DNA of 64,000 bases. Source: Asterella californica (Eukaryota > Streptophyta > Marchantiopsida > Marchantiales > Aytoniaceae). Positions 11,907-22,727 of this stretch are shown one piece after another. Both the position numbers and the translations under genes were made by a program. The stretch lies in contig JAYKYS010000011.1 of NCBI GenBank assembly GCA_036924285.1, positions 2,976,001 through 3,040,000 on the forward strand, read 5' to 3'. The notes beneath the pieces were generated by a model. The model made no database searches, was not told the DNA's origin, and worked only from the letters and a program-made list of their open reading frames with translations. Position 1 is the first letter of the stretch. Every line of letters begins with the position of its first letter.

Positions 11907-12845
11907 AGAAGGACTGAGCCTTCGACTCACAAGAAGTACGTCACTTCTTCCAAGGAGTTAGCGCAGCTGAAGAAGAGCAACCAAGAGTTGCAGGCGCGGG
12001 TACAGCAGCGCAATCAGAAAGCCACCCGAGTGCGGGAGAAGATCACCGCCCTCGTAGAAGAGCAGACCATATGGAAGACGCAGCGAGAAGCCACAGAAGC
12101 GCGAGCTGCAGTTGAGAAGACGCAGCGGGAAGCAGCAGAGGCCCGTGCACAGAAGATGTTGGCACAGTCGGTGGAAGCACTTTGGAAGAAGTTCAACTAC
12201 ACTGCGGGTAGGAAGTTACTTACCTTAGCTAGAGGATGGGACAACGAGTCCAAAGCGATGTTGGTGGAATGCCGGGAGAGCATGTTCAGGTACTTGGATC
12301 GACAGATAGAAGGAGTGAAGACACTTTATGGTCTTCCCTCGCTTCCGACACCTGCAACCGCATCTTCTCACGCTCCAGCACCATCGACTGGATCCAGAAT
12401 GGAGAAGGAGGAGTTCGATATCGCTGTGCACTTGGTGGTGACAGCGTTGGAAGCCGAGAAGACTCCAGAAGACGCCCCGGAAGACAAGATGTCTTCTGGA
12501 AGACAGGAAGACGAGCTGTCTTCCTAGGTATTTCGCGTGGAAGAAGCGACTTCTCCGGATCCCTATGAGGTCCCCATGGTCCCTAGTCCCGCACCTGTGC
12601 CTCAGAAGACGGAAGAAGCACCGGTCGACTCCGCTTCCCAGGAGACGCTTCTGTCTTCCGAAGCAGAAGCAGAAGCCGAGGAAGATGCAGCAGCAGCGAC
12701 AGCAGAGCCAGCCAAGGACGATGAGGAGGAAGCCACCTCAGTGACACCCGAGGTAACTGCAGGGCTTTCTAGCTTATTAGAAGCCGCGTTAGGAGCTCCG
12801 ATAGGAGCAGATCAGGTAGAGATTGCCTCCGTGCAATCTGAGTAG
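11907..12845 (+). pseudogene. Coiled-coil ORF inside the E5 5' LTR
   Basis: A frame open from 11907 to 12845 except for one TAG at 12525-12527. No ATG is seen at its start; the first candidate start used by simple ORF calling is a TTG at 11988, so a spliced or lost start is likely. The first half is rich in Lys, Glu, Gln and Ala in heptad-like order (ELAQLKK, REATEARAAVEKTQREAAEA), predicting a long coiled coil. A Pro/Ala/Ser linker follows, then a very acidic tail with runs of Glu and Ala. No known domain is recognised. Extra ORFs are known in plant Tat/Ogre elements, but those lie between LTR and gag, whereas this one lies upstream of the primer site. Confidence 0.55.
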
Positions 12846-13111
12846 TTAGTAACTCCATTGACAATTCCAAATATAGTAAGATCGAACATGCTATCTTAAG
12901 GGTGGCAGTTTTTCCATGTAATATTAGTTAGGATACCATGTGGCAGCATAGGTAGCGTAGGAAGGACAAGGTGGATGGCCAATTCGGACAGGGGAACCGC
13001 TTGCATGTGAGGTGACAACCTCCTGTCAGTGTCTCTCTCTCCCTGGTGGTCATTTCCCCTGGTTCTCATGGCAGCAACATAAGTAAGATCACATAGTAGG
13101 AATTAGGAGCT

Positions 13112-13280
13112 CTGCACAAACACCAACATTTTACGGTGCAGACTCATAGCACATTAGACCTGTGTGGAGAATTGAGTTCTGCACACACATACCAATCTTA
13201 CGGTGCAGACAGATTTGACACACAAGGGAGTCTTCGAAGAAACTGGCTGCCTGCACACACATACCAATCTTACGGTGCAG
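13112..13280 (+). repeat. Three 30-nt hairpin-forming units in the E5 5' LTR
   Basis: Units at 13112-13141, 13179-13208 and 13251-13280 each start CTGCAC and end GTGCAG, so each can form a 6-bp stem with an 18-nt loop. Loop bases are largely shared (ACACATACCAATCTTACG). The same triplet occurs in the 3' LTR at 21465-21494, 21532-21561 and 21604-21633, the last with a damaged left arm. Confidence 0.8.
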
Positions 13281-14397
13281 GAGACAGATTAGACACTAGA
13301 GGTACACAGTGTACACTACACTCGATGTTGGAATAAGAGGATAACGCAAGAAGAAGTCTGCATTCTCTTACCACCAGCAGCGATTCAGAGATGTAGATGA
13401 GTAGTGGGCAATCTAGGAGCAGGGAACGGCATCCTCGTGCAGTCCTGCTGATTAGACTGATGTGTCGAGGAGTAGGGACAGACAGTAGAGGGAGTGAGCT
13501 TCCCAACACCTATGTGACTTCTTCTCGAGGAATGGATTGCTGATTTGAGTGCAGAAGCTTTGCTCGTGTCTTCTGGATGGTGGGTTCCTTGAATTCGCTC
13601 CCAATTGTGCATGGGAAGTGTTCTTCTTGAGTGGCGGTGACTGTCAGCAGTTGTGGAAGTGTAGCTTGGCTCGTTCAGTAGAGCACTTGGGATCTACATA
13701 CGAACGGTCTTATGGGTAAGGGATCCCAGAAGACAGAGTAGTCAGAGCAGTGAAGTGAAGAAAAAAGAAGCCTTCTTCCCACAGCAGAAGACGACATCCT
13801 CGAGTAGAAGACGGTGCAACAGTACTCACGTTTGTTGTCTTCCTCCCCAAACTATTACAAGCAGGGATGGCTTGTTAGTCAGGATCCGGACTAGAAGCTT
13901 GTCGGAATCTTAATTGCCTCTTTTCATCTTGTTTTCTCTTGTTTGGATTTTCTTATCTTCCCCATCTTCTCCCATCTTCCCCATCTTCTTACCTTCTTCT
14001 AGTGAGCTTCCGAGACTTCTATTGAGCTTCCGTGAAGGTGAATGTCGTTGTAATGCTGCAGGAAGACCATTTCCGTAGGCAGAAGCCTGGGAAGGCTACA
14101 GGAGGCATACACCCTGTGATTGATCTAACCCGTTGGAATGTGAGTGTGAGAATGAGGTGTAACGACCGTTGCTAGTCGACTTCTGCGAAGCCGGACAACC
14201 TTCTGGAGGTGTGAGAAGACGAGCTGAACCCCCAGAAGACGAGAATCGCTTCGAGAAGACGGTATCGAGAAGACCGGAAGAAGCAACCTGGAAGCAGGAA
14301 GATCGTCTTCTCGAGCTTCTCTGTGAATAGTTGTGTGATATTTTAGTTAGTAGTTGTTTGGGCAGTTCCAGAGCACCATTTGGCGTGTTTGGAAGAC

Positions 14398-14430
14398 GTG
14401 TGGTTTTGTGTGGTTTTGTGTGGTTTTGTG
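14398..14430 (+). repeat. 10-bp tandem repeat (GTGTGGTTTT), three units
   Basis: Three units in the 5' LTR of E5 but two in the 3' LTR copy near 46825-46845, a simple copy-number difference between the LTRs. Confidence 0.8.
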
Positions 14431-14595
14431 AGAAGACGGGATTCCTAGACAAAACCCGTGTGTTTGTGTGTGTGAACAGATCTTAGAACTTAGAGCAGCG
14501 TTACTTGTGCAAATCCTCTGTGGGAACGATATCTTGTATACTAAATGGGCAAAAGGAGAAATCCTACGTCACTACATATAGTGAGCGTCTATTTT

Positions 14596-14613
14596 TGGCG
14601 CCACTGCCGGGGA
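14596..14613 (+). other. E5 primer-binding site, Tat/Athila type
   Basis: TGGCGCCACTGCCGGGGA lies 19 bp after the LTR end. Plant Athila and Tat/Ogre elements classically carry TGGCGCCGTTGCCGGGGA, thought to pair with tRNA-Asp; this differs at two or three positions. It fixes the LTR/internal border and the lineage. Confidence 0.85.
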
Positions 14614-14915
14614 TTTCATCTTAGTAACTTCTGTTCTAAGCTTCCTGGATCTATGTGTCATTAGTTAGGATCATTTCGAACTAACTCCGATTGTAAGTTG
14701 AATGTGTTGTGGGACTCTATCTTGCTAGAAGACAGGAACCGCAACCAGAAGTTGATAAGATACATCAAGGAGCGTTGGAAGAAGCCGCTTCCCTGCTTCC
14801 AAGAGTTCTTGGAAGACTCGATCTTGGAAGATTGCAGTGAGTGCAACCAGAAGCAGGAGAAGAAGACGTTCTGAACCTATGATCGGTTGTTCAGTCATTT
14901 GGTCTCCCGGATCTA
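14614..14915 (+). other. E5 leader between primer site and gag
   Basis: No ATG-initiated gene is supported. An ATG-less frame from about 14664 to 14873 is open and rich in charged residues (for example IKERWKKPLPCFQEF) and could be an N-terminal Gag piece. Confidence 0.4.
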
Positions 14916-15884
14916 GTGGTAGAAGAAGAGGGACATCGGTTCTCAGTACTCTGGTGGATGCCTCCGACCGGAGGAAGAAGCAGAAGACGCACGGGTAAAG
15001 ATCCTGAGTGGGTTAACTCACCCCAGCGAACCGCTTCTAGAGAGCAGCGGATATCCTTGAGACACCAAAGGAAAGAAGAAGAGCTCAGGAAGATCCGATC
15101 AGTAGAGTTGGAAGAGCCTTCCATCTCGAGCATAATCTTTGGCGAAGACAGAAGCCAACCGGGTGATCACGTGTATAAAGTGGATTTTGATACTGATTAC
15201 TCGGAAGACGTCTTCCCAAGTGCGGGAGAAGCTTCTCAAGGTGAGAGAAGACTGGAGGAGATCGTTCCAGACGTCTCGGAAGGTAGCAGTGACAGTAGTT
15301 CTGACTCAGAAGACGATCTTCGTGATTCAGACAGGCCTGGACCTTCAGGAAGACCATCTCCACCACCTGGACCTGAGGAAGAAAGAAGTTGGCAGTCGCA
15401 CCAGCCGGCAGTCGACATGGCTTCCCACACTCGACAGAAGTATCATCCGTACGACGATGATGCGGACGCGGACGACTTCATCACGATGTTCGGGACCATC
15501 TCTAGATCCAACAAGGAAGACGCTGATGTCGACAGACTCCGTGTCTTTCCTAGTTTGATCGTAGAGAAGGGAAGGAAGTGGATGAGTAAGATATTGGATG
15601 ATGGTGTAGTAATGGCCGCTTGGGCTACTCTGAAGGCAGCTTTTCTGAAGAGGTTCAGAGGAGTGGGCTACGATCGTATGACCCTCATAGAGCTTCAGAG
15701 GCTCGAACGGAAGAAGAAAGAGACACTGCGGGATTACACCGAGAGGTTTGAAGACCTCTTGGATCACATCCCTCAGAACCAAGGAAGACCAGGTTACTGT
15801 GCCAGCAAGCTGTGGATTGGTACTTGGGAGGATTGTCTCAGGATATGGAATTGTACTGCAGAAGAGGAGGAGGTGATGATTTAG
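14916..15884 (+). pseudogene. gag: E5 gag, capsid part
   Basis: Encodes the capsid-like retrotransposon Gag region. The core reads WATLKAAFLKRF, then LQRLERKKKETLRDYTERFEDLL, the usual Gag pattern of W-x3-K-x2-FLK-RF followed by a long helix with F-x2-L. The N-terminal third is acidic and Ser-rich. Near 15780-15812 the reading must shift by -1 to continue into the zinc-knuckle part (next frame begins at 15812), and the residues after that point are out-of-frame. This is most simply an inactivating indel. Confidence 0.8.
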
Positions 15885-18160
15885 CAGAGGTACAGAAGCA
15901 TGCCGAGCAGTATGAAACCTCGAGCATCACTCGGAATATGACGAAAGATAGAGGGAAGACCTCGAAGAAGTCCAAGAAGTCCAAGAAGTCTTCTAGGAAG
16001 TCCAAGAGGAAGTCCAAGTCCACTGAAACTGATAACAGTGATTCGAAAGCAGCCTCTACTTCTGAAGAGTCTACGGTCGAAAGTTCAGAATCGGAATCTG
16101 AACAAGAGAAGAAGACGCGGAAGAAGAAGAAGGAGAAGACGCGAGCAAGGGAGGAAGTTGTGCAGAAGATGCCTCAAACTCAGATCATACAGTCTGCACC
16201 TGATCCCCGCATCGATGAGGTTCTGAAGCAGTTTGCCGACCTGAAAATTCATCTTCTGAACCAGAAGGACAAGCGGAAGCAACCTATGGCTTCCCGGCCA
16301 AACCTGTGGTGCAACCTTTGTAACTCTTCTGGACACACCAGAGATCAGTGTACGCAGGACCAAGCTGTCAACTGGGCAATATGGGAAGAAGACGATGAGG
16401 GATATCTACACGATCCCAGTGGAGAAACCTGCTATAGGATCGAGACGATACAACCCTTCACTCCTACGCCTCCCGCCCAATATAATCGTTATGTACCTAG
16501 GGATAGAGCTAGCAATGTACAGACCAGGACACCATGGCAACCTTCTTCATCACAACGACCTCTTAACTCTCTTCCTGGAGCGTGCAATAATTGTGGAGAG
16601 ACAGGACACTGGTGGTCCACCTGTCCTCATCCGAGAAGACAGATTGGGCAAGTGCCCTTGTGTGGGAACTGTAAGGAAGCTGGTCATTTCACAGGAAATT
16701 GTCCTCAAACCTTACGACCACGACAAATGGTTAGATTTGCAGATACCACGCCTCCTGCAGAAGTAGCATCAACTTCTAAGCTCGAGTTAGCAGTGGTACA
16801 GCACATCACGGTAGAAGAAGAAGATCCGGGAGATTGTACGGATTGTCTCCATATCGAGGAAGATGAACCAGACCTCGGGAAGCGCGAAGGAAAGGAACCT
16901 CAGCTGCAGAAGACGACTGCAGCTCAGAAGATGGAGACACCTGAAGAAGCGTCATCTTTCACTTTGACGGATGGTACTGTTTGGAATCTTGACCCGAATT
17001 CAGATAGTTGGCCTCCGGAGGAAGTTTTGGATGAAGCTGTGTTCAAGGTAAGTACCAGAAGCAAAGTGAAGTCAGAATCTCGTCAGAAGGTTCTGACGAG
17101 ATTCAAGGACGTCAAGAAGAAGAAGCAGTGTAAGGAGAGGTCATCTTCTCCTGAGCGGCCGTCTTCTCCAACTTACGACCGAGAAGATCCGAAGTACTTT
17201 GCTCCTGACATTAGACAAGAGGTCGAAGCGACCATGCAAGAAGAGTTGGAGAAGAGACGGAAGATAGTACAGCAGCTTCCAACACCGACTAAGGCAACGC
17301 CTGTCTCACGGGAACAGCCCCCAGTCGAGGGAAGACACTCATCTGGTCTTCCGCCCAAGGAAGCAGCCACTACATCTTCTCTGTTGGAAACACCAGTCAC
17401 TCTTCTGAAAAGATCTCCTTACGACTTCTTGCGAGACTTGTGGAATCAGAAGGCGGATGTAACCTTCCAACAGCTGTTGGATGACAACGCTGGTTACAGG
17501 AAGTTGTTACAATCTGTGCTTCGAGGATCGAGGAAGAGGAGGACAGCTAAACTTCCCAAGAGCACCCCGATCCTAAGGATAGAGCATGAGGACTTGGGAG
17601 CCCCAGAACTTGATATGGAGATCCATGGCTGTCTTCTGAAGAAGGTACCCATCGACTCTGGCTCCGGAGTTAACATCATGACTGAAGAAACGGCCCATGC
17701 CCTAGGCTTCACTGAGTTCCAGCCTACTCCAAGAATCCTCAGAATGGCGGACCAGACCAGAAGACGACCTTTGGGACAACTGAAAGATCTCTTGACGATA
17801 ATTGGTGGAGTATCTTTTTACCTCACTTACATCATTTTGCGACATGTAGCAAAGGTTGGATATCAGGTGTTGATAGGAAGACCATGGCTGTATGCTGCAA
17901 ATGTAAATACCGATTGGAGAAGACATCGTTTGAGATTTCCCAATCTTACACCCAAGCCAGGTGAGAAGACCAAGGTCTCTCTTCCTTGGATCAAGATTGG
18001 ACACCAAGGTGAAACTCCGTCTACAACAGAGGGGTACACTTCAGAAGACTCAGCTGCGTCTTCTGACAGTGATGAACGGTATAATGAGTTTGTGGTGAAT
18101 AACTTGTGTACTACAGGATGTAGCAGAGATCGCAGAAGATGTGATCTGTGGATACATTGA
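15812..18160 (+). pseudogene. E5 nucleocapsid and aspartic protease
   Basis: Continuation of Gag into protease, 782 codons. After a Lys/Ser-rich basic stretch there are three CCHC zinc knuckles: CNLCNSSGHTRDQC near residue 168, CNNCGETGHWWSTC near 258 and CGNCKEAGHFTGNC near 284. Three knuckles is more than the one or two usual in plant Gypsy. The protease follows with the active site I-D-S-G-S-G-V-N near 17650 and the later motif VLIGRPWL near 17866. The frame ends at 18160 while the RT frame (+1 relative) is already open, so a shift between about 18110 and 18140 separates protease from RT. Confidence 0.8.
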
Positions 18161-19406
18161 GTGCTACGAGATTGCGGAAGAAGAGCTTCCAGAAGACGAG
18201 AATGCCGTCTTCTCTTCGGAAGATCCGGCAGTTGGTCTTCCGGAAGACGAATCTGAATCAGAAAAAGCTCCCAAACCGGAATACTTTGGTGCTAGTGAGT
18301 ACAGTCACACTGAAGGAATGGTGAACCCGGATGATCTTCAAGAGATGGAGGTTGTTCTTGGGAAGAAGCTGAAGCTTTCCAAGGTGATCGAGGGTCAACA
18401 GTTGGAAGACTTTCGAGAACTTCTGACGGAGTTCCAGGATGTCTTCGCATGGACCATAGAAGACATGAAGGGCATACCTCGAGAGTTGGGAGAGCATCGC
18501 ATCGACTTGCTGGAGGGCGTTGTTCCTGCACGGCAGAGACAGTATCGGCTCAACCCCAAGTACTCGCTTCTGGTGAAGGACCAGATTGACCAATACCTGA
18601 AGGCAGGCGTCATCTTCCCAGTACTTAGCAGTGAGTGGGTAGCTCTTATTGTCATCGTGCCGAAGAAGCAGACAGGGAAGATCCGAGTGTGTCAGGACTT
18701 CCGGAAGCTGAACTTGACCACGAAGAAGGATCATCACCCTTTATCATTCACCGACTCTGTGTTAGACCAGGTAGCAGGGCATGAGTTCTACAGCTTCCTG
18801 GATGGGTATTCTGGGTACAACCAAGTTTCAATCAGAGAAGAAGACAAATCGAAAATCACTTTCACTACTGATTGGGGCACGTACGCGTACAATCAAATGC
18901 CGTTTGGTTTATGCAACGCACCCGCCACATTCCAGAGATTGATGATTACAATCTTCAAGGAGTATCTTCGCACTTTCATGGAGATTTTCTTGGATGATTT
19001 TTGTGTGTTTGGATCGAGAGAAGACCACTTGATATTTCTAAGGAAGTGTTTTCTGAAGTGTAGAGAACATCGTTTGGCTCTTCACCATGAGAAGTGCTTC
19101 TTTGGTATGTCAGAGGGGATCTTGCTAGGACATAAGATTTCTGGAAGAGGTATAGAAGTGGACTGTGCTAAGGAGGAAGTCATCATGAAACTCCACCCAC
19201 CTGCTAACCTGACTCAGTTGAGAAGCTTCCTTGGCAACGTAGGATACTACAGGAGGTTTATTGACAGGTACGCAGAGGTAGCAGGAAGACTCACTAAGTT
19301 GCTGAAGAAGGACGAACCATACGTTCGATCTTCTGAGCAGCAGGAAGCATTCGAAGAAATGAAGAGGCTTCTGTCGGAATCCCCTGTCCTACGGCCGCCT
19401 GATTGA
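18141..19406 (+). pseudogene. pol: E5 reverse transcriptase
   Basis: Gypsy RT converting element RNA to DNA. Visible in order are the linker with repeated acidic PEDE motifs, the fingers motif VCQDFRKLN, the palm motif FLDGYSGYNQ, MPFGLCNAPATFQR, the catalytic FLDDFCVF near residue 282, and LRSFLGNVGYYRRFI leading to RNase H. Core residues look intact. The frame stops at TGA 19404-19406, where the family normally has a Trp before the RNase H strand (D-W-x-x-x-F), so one base change accounts for it. The same frame continues at 19407. Confidence 0.85.
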
Positions 19407-20885
19407 GAAAGAGTCTTCCACATTTATGTGGACGTTTCTGCTTTCGCCATAGGGGTGGTGTTGAGTCAGAAAGATGAGAAGAAGAAGAATTATCCCATCT
19501 ACTACGCGGGAAGACAACTCAGTGATGCAGAGAAGAAGTACTCGACAACCGAAAGGGAGTGTCTTGGCATGATTTACTCCTGTAGGAAGTTTAGACACTA
19601 TCTTCTAGCCAACCCGTTTGTCTTCTATGTGGATCACTTCTCTTTGAAACATCTTGTAAAGAAAGCAGATTTGTCTGGTAGGATAGCTAGGTGGATTCTC
19701 CTACTCCAGGAATTTACTTACACAGTTGAGTACAGGCCCGGAAGACAGCATGTTAATGCTGACTACCTATCCAGATTAGAGACAGAACGACGAGAAGATG
19801 AAGTGGAAGACGAGTTTCCTGACAAGAAGTTGTTTTCAGTTTTCGCAGAGACACTTTCATCTGAGGGGGGGCGTACCGCCTGCTTCCCAGAAGACGAGAC
19901 TAGATCTTCTGATCCAGTCTTTGCAACTTCCACAGAAGAGTCGATCTTCAAGGACTTGAGGAAGTTGTTGGAAGACCAACAGTATCCCGAGGGATTGGAT
20001 GCGGAGCAGAAGGCTGTCTTCTTACACAAGGCAGGTCCTTATGCTATCTTCCAGGGTATCCTGTTTCGAAAAGGACATGACGAGAAGCTAAGAAGATGCC
20101 TCGAGCCGTCAGAGATAAAGTCAGTGATCACAGGTCTTCACTACGAAGATGTTGGGGGTCACTACGGACTGAAAACCACAGTGAAGAAAATGCTAGACGT
20201 CGGGTACTGGTGGCCAACCATGTACCGAGACACTTTTCAGGAGATCAGGAAGTGCGATGCATGCCAGAGGGTGGGAAGACCGACCGCTACAACAAGATGG
20301 CCTCTTACTCCCATTCTTCCGCTCGCTCCGTTCGAAAAGTGGGGAATCGACTTTGTGGGTCCTATCGCCCTGGTGGCGAGAAGAACACGAGCACGGTACA
20401 TCTTAATAGCCACCGACTATGCTACCAAGATGGTGGAAGGCGAAGCCACAAGGAAGAACGATGACGCAGTAGTAGCAAGGTTCCTTTGGCATAACATCAT
20501 CACTAGGTACGGATGTCCGCTGGAATTGGTATCAGATAGGGGTACTCATTTCTTAAATGAGACTATCTCCCTCCTGACCCAATACTTCAGGATTAAGCAT
20601 CGGAAGACGATGCCATACAACCCAAAAGCGAATGGACTGACGGAGAAGTCGAACGGTCTTCTGTGTAACATCCTGAACAAGGTAATTGTTAACCATGCGT
20701 ATGACTGGGACACGAAACTGCCATCTGTGTTATGGACTTTCCGGATTTCACCTAAAGTCACAACCCAGAAGACGCCTTTCTACCTAACTTACAGCATGAC
20801 ACCTATTGTGCCCATTGAGTTAGAGGTCCCAACATACCGGTTAGCCGTATCCGAACGCATGGGAGAAGAAGAAAGCCAGGAGTAG
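19407..20885 (+). pseudogene. E5 RNase H and integrase
   Basis: In frame with RT after the TGA. RNase H begins IYVDVSAFAIG, continues with TTERECLGM, and ends HVNADYLSR. Integrase then shows the HHCC zinc module (H-x-GGHYG ... C-DAC near 20255) and the catalytic core: first Asp in W-G-I-D-F-V-G-P near 20340, second in V-S-D-R-G near 20530, and Glu in N-G-L-T-E-K-S near 20632. The D, D, E spacing is normal. A TAG at 20883-20885 ends the frame just before the C-terminal domain. Confidence 0.85.
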
Positions 20886-21194
20886 CGTCTTCTGAATTTC
20901 GTAGAGTTTGAAGAAGACAGGAATGCAGCTTTGGAGAAGACGTACGAGGTGCAAGCGCAACGTAAGGTAAACTACGATAGCAAGTTGAGGAAGGTGACCG
21001 TCATAGATGGGGACTTAGTTCGTCTCTATGACAACCGACACCTTAAGTTCCCTGGGAAACTTCATCTTCGCTGGATGGGTCCTTACCGCGCCTTGGAGGT
21101 CTTCGACAATGGTTCCTTGCAGTTGGAAGAGTTGGACGGTACACTGATGACCACTCGTGTTAATGGGTGGCGCGTCAAGAAGTACTGGACGTAA
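20886..21194 (+). pseudogene. E5 integrase C-terminal GPY/F module
   Basis: Same frame as the integrase after the TAG. It contains KVNYDSKLR, then GDLVRLYD and LRWMGPYRALEVFDNGS, the conserved GPY/F module, and ends with WRVKKYW. No chromodomain or other targeting module follows before the polypurine tract. Confidence 0.75.
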
Positions 21195-21237
21195 ATAGAA
21201 GTGCAGAAGACACTCATGTTTGCGGAGACGCAAACAT

Positions 21238-21252
21238 GTGAGGGTGGGCGTA
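21238..21252 (+). other. E5 polypurine tract region
   Basis: GTGAGGGTGGGCGTA immediately precedes the 3' LTR start TGTGATGCCC. Purine-rich but interrupted. Confidence 0.5.
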
Positions 21253-22044
21253 TGTGATGCCCACAAATTGTGGGATGCACGAATTTTACCATGTGGCAGC
21301 ATAGGTAGCATAGGAAGGACAAGGTGGATGGCCAATTCGGGCAGGGGAACCGCTTGCATTTGAGGTGACAACCTCCTGTCAGCGTCTCTCTCTCCCTGGT
21401 GGTCGTTTCCCCTGGTTCTCATGGCAGCAACATAAGTAGGATCACAGAGTAGGAATTAAGAGCTCTGCACAAACACCAACATTTTACGGTGCAGACTAAT
21501 AGCACATTAGATCTGTGTGGAGAATTGAGTTCTGCACACACATACCAATCTTACGGTGCAGACAGATTTGACACACAGGGGAGTCTTCGAAGAAACTGGC
21601 TGCCTACACACACATACCAATCTTACGGTGCAGGAGACAGATTAGACACTAGAGGTACACAGTGTACACTACACTCGATGTTGGAATAAGGGGATAATGC
21701 AAGAAGAAGTCTGCATTCTCTTACCACTAGCAGCGATTCGGAGATGTAGATGAGTAGTGGGCAGTCTAGGAGCAGGGAACGGCATCCTCGTGCAGTCCTG
21801 CTGATTAGACTGATGTGTCGAGGAGTAGGGACAGACAGTAGAGGGAGTGAGCTTCCCAACACCTATGTGACTTCTTCTCGGAGAATGGATTGCTGATTTG
21901 AGTGCAGAAGCTTTGCTCGTGTCTTCTGGATGGTGGGTTCCTTGAATTCGCTCCCAATTGTGCATGAGAAGTGTTCTTCTTGAGTGGCGGTGACTGTCAG
22001 CAGTTGTGGAAGTGTAGCTTGGCTCGTTCAGTAGAGCACTTGGG
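21253..22044 (+). repeat. E5 3' LTR, proximal part
   Basis: Matches the 5' LTR at 10039-10074 and 12936-13691, without the 2.86-kb block between. It is cut after ...GAGCACTTGGG by the PHD-Gypsy insertion and continues at 46208. Confidence 0.9.
22041..22044. repeat. Target site duplication of the PHD-Gypsy element (TGGG), left copy
   Basis: TGGG recurs at 46204-46207. The uninterrupted site is visible in the 5' LTR of E5 near 13688 (CACTTGGGATCTAC). Confidence 0.9.
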
Positions 22045-22446
22045 TGTCGTGCGCATACACATCACTACACAACATACATCGCTGTCAGAGGTACACCACA
22101 CATACACATAACACATGGACGATGTCATACACATACACAAGTGTACCACAATAAATCTGAATAGAGAGATTACCATCTCCAACACTACAACACTGATTAC
22201 TCACAAATGGTCAAGCCAAACCCACTCTAAACGCGAAGAGAATCCGGGTTACACTCAACTAGACTATCCACCATAGCCTGGAGCTTGAAGGCTCAACTCA
22301 AAGAACTAAGGCCTCCAAGCCCTACCTTCGAAGTTTACCCCTAGTGGGCTCTCCCACCAACTCGCCCTAACGGCACTAACGGCCCTACCGGGATGCGCCA
22401 CTTCGCACTCGGTCAACCTAGCCGAGGTGCCCAAACTGACGTGACA
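22045..22446 (-). repeat. PHD-Gypsy 3' LTR (units A and B)
   Basis: Unit A is 22045-22152 and unit B is 22154-22446. On the minus strand the unit reads from TGTCACGTCAG (B start) to ...GCGCACGACA (A end), giving TG/CA ends next to the target duplication. Unit B alone is found at the other end of the element (45911-46203). Confidence 0.7.
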
Positions 22447-22448
22447 GC

Positions 22449-22556
22449 TGTCGTGCGCATACACATCGCTACACAACATACATCGCTGTCAGAGGTACAC
22501 CACACATACACATAACACATGGACGATGTCATACACATACACAAGTGTACCACAAT
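22449..22556 (-). repeat. Second copy of LTR unit A (108 bp) next to the polypurine tract
   Basis: Repeats 22045-22152 with about one difference and abuts the minus-strand polypurine tract. It is absent at the 5' end of the element, so the two ends are not simple LTR copies of each other. Confidence 0.8.
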
Positions 22557-22569
22557 CGCCCCCCTAATT
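22557..22569 (-). other. PHD-Gypsy polypurine tract
   Basis: The minus strand reads AATTAGGGGGGCG directly before repeat unit A. Confidence 0.65.
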
Positions 22570-22727
22570 GGCGGTTAGGTCCCTCTAACTCCAGATAGCT
22601 CCATATCCCAACTACGTGATACACACCTTCATGGGTGCAAGGATCAGGAGGCCGGGTGCTACATCGCCCCATCGTTAGTCGCCTGTCTGCAATCCATACC
22701 ACGCAAAGATCTAATCGACTATCTCCG

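Larger units (their letters stand above)
10039..14576 (+). repeat. E5 5' LTR (about 4.5 kb)
   Basis: The first 36 bp match the 3' LTR start at 21253. From 12936 to 14576 it matches 21288-22044 plus 46208-46991, ending ...CGTCACTACA. The block of about 2.86 kb at 10075-12935 is absent from the 3' LTR. Either the 3' LTR lost it or the 5' LTR gained it. The block has the same GAAGAC enrichment as the rest of E5, which favours loss from the 3' copy. Confidence 0.7.

Noticed and set aside
13081..13281. CRISPR array from the three regularly spaced 30-nt repeats
   Set aside because: Three copies only, repeated in both LTRs of a eukaryotic retrotransposon, with no cas genes; they are LTR hairpins.
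13136..13336. 66-codon ORF also present at 21489-21689
   Set aside because: Its conservation follows from LTR duplication; the codons are made of the hairpin repeats and it has no start context or domain.
12936..14576. Treating only this stretch as the E5 5' LTR
   Set aside because: The LTR start motif and the AAAGT duplication are at 10034-10050, and the Copia flank is continuous only if the element starts at 10039.
15838..16023. Leu/Phe/Asp-rich minus ORF resembling a membrane protein
   Set aside because: Reverse complement of the Lys/Ser-rich part of E5 Gag.
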